From the NCBI RefSeq assembly GCF_001421565.1, contig NZ_LMKQ01000001.1, positions 2,820,323 to 2,884,322 of the forward strand: DNA of 64,000 nt, written 5' to 3'. Positions 64,000 to 64,000 of this stretch are shown piece by piece (the stretch's first letter is position 1; each line of letters begins with the position of its first letter). Under the pieces are notes generated by a model that ran no database searches, was not told the DNA's origin, and was given only the letters and a program-made list of their open reading frames with translations. A program made the translations under genes and the position numbers. Source of the DNA: Agromyces sp. Leaf222 (GTDB taxonomy: Bacteria > Actinomycetota > Actinomycetes > Actinomycetales > Microbacteriaceae).

Positions 64000-64000
64000 C

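Overview
The window is gene-dense, very GC-rich DNA with heavy GTG start use, frequent 4-base start/stop overlaps and many leaderless-type promoters. Together with the short MutY, the NusA without C-terminal repeats, the Gly/Pro-rich IF-2 and the LASTG-type wall anchors, this points to a Gram-positive actinobacterium of the Microbacteriaceae; an Agromyces-like genome is my best guess (inference from style and gene content, not from a search). I find about 60 genes and no tRNA, rRNA, CRISPR array, transposase or prophage.

Layout. 0-4.4 kb: the end of an unknown gene, a PrsW-type membrane protease, a GlcD-type FAD oxidase, and an Ada/AlkA base-repair fusion. 4.4-11.3 kb: a probable L-fucose (or related deoxy-sugar acid) catabolic locus: a FadR-type GntR regulator, a ribose-type ABC importer (solute-binding protein, permease, ATPase), an L-fuconate dehydratase-like enolase-superfamily enzyme, and a divergent FAH-family hydrolase. 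A shared dyad lies in the regulator promoter and in the catabolic promoter. 11.4-20.6 kb: aspartase, two nucleobase permeases, a Pit phosphate transporter with a small membrane partner, a Nudix hydrolase, 6-phosphofructokinase, and an ArsR/SRPBCC pair. 20.7-29.9 kb: a SNF2-type helicase, a ZIP metal transporter, a DUF2207 membrane protein, a CsoR/RcnR-type regulator with a clear operator, homocysteine S-methyltransferase, a glycerophosphodiesterase and an SDR-DUF2867 protein. 29.9-35.5 kb: a deoxyribose/deoxynucleoside locus (SorC regulator, deoC, one complete and one catalytically incomplete aldehyde dehydrogenase) and a divergent ROK sugar kinase.

35.5-57.7 kb carries the actinobacterial translation/isoprenoid backbone read leftward (ispG, proS, nusA, ylxR, infB, rbfA, truB, ribF), but it is broken up by accessory genes: two wall-anchored proteins (one frameshifted inside its own repeats), a PadR regulator with a well-defined operator/promoter, an FAD oxidoreductase behind a short leader ORF, DUF1206, mutY, a P-loop kinase and panE. 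rimP is not at its usual place next to nusA. 57.8-64 kb: a lipoprotein, a two-subunit 3-oxoacid CoA-transferase next to a divergent thiolase (ketone body/acetoacetyl-CoA metabolism), an LtrA-family membrane protein, a SHOCT protein and a NarL-type response regulator whose kinase lies off the right edge.

Two window-wide signals stand out: a 10-base motif GCGGCATCCG (either strand) occurs at least 27 times, and at least twelve genes share the exact geometry TANNNT, six bases, then the start codon.
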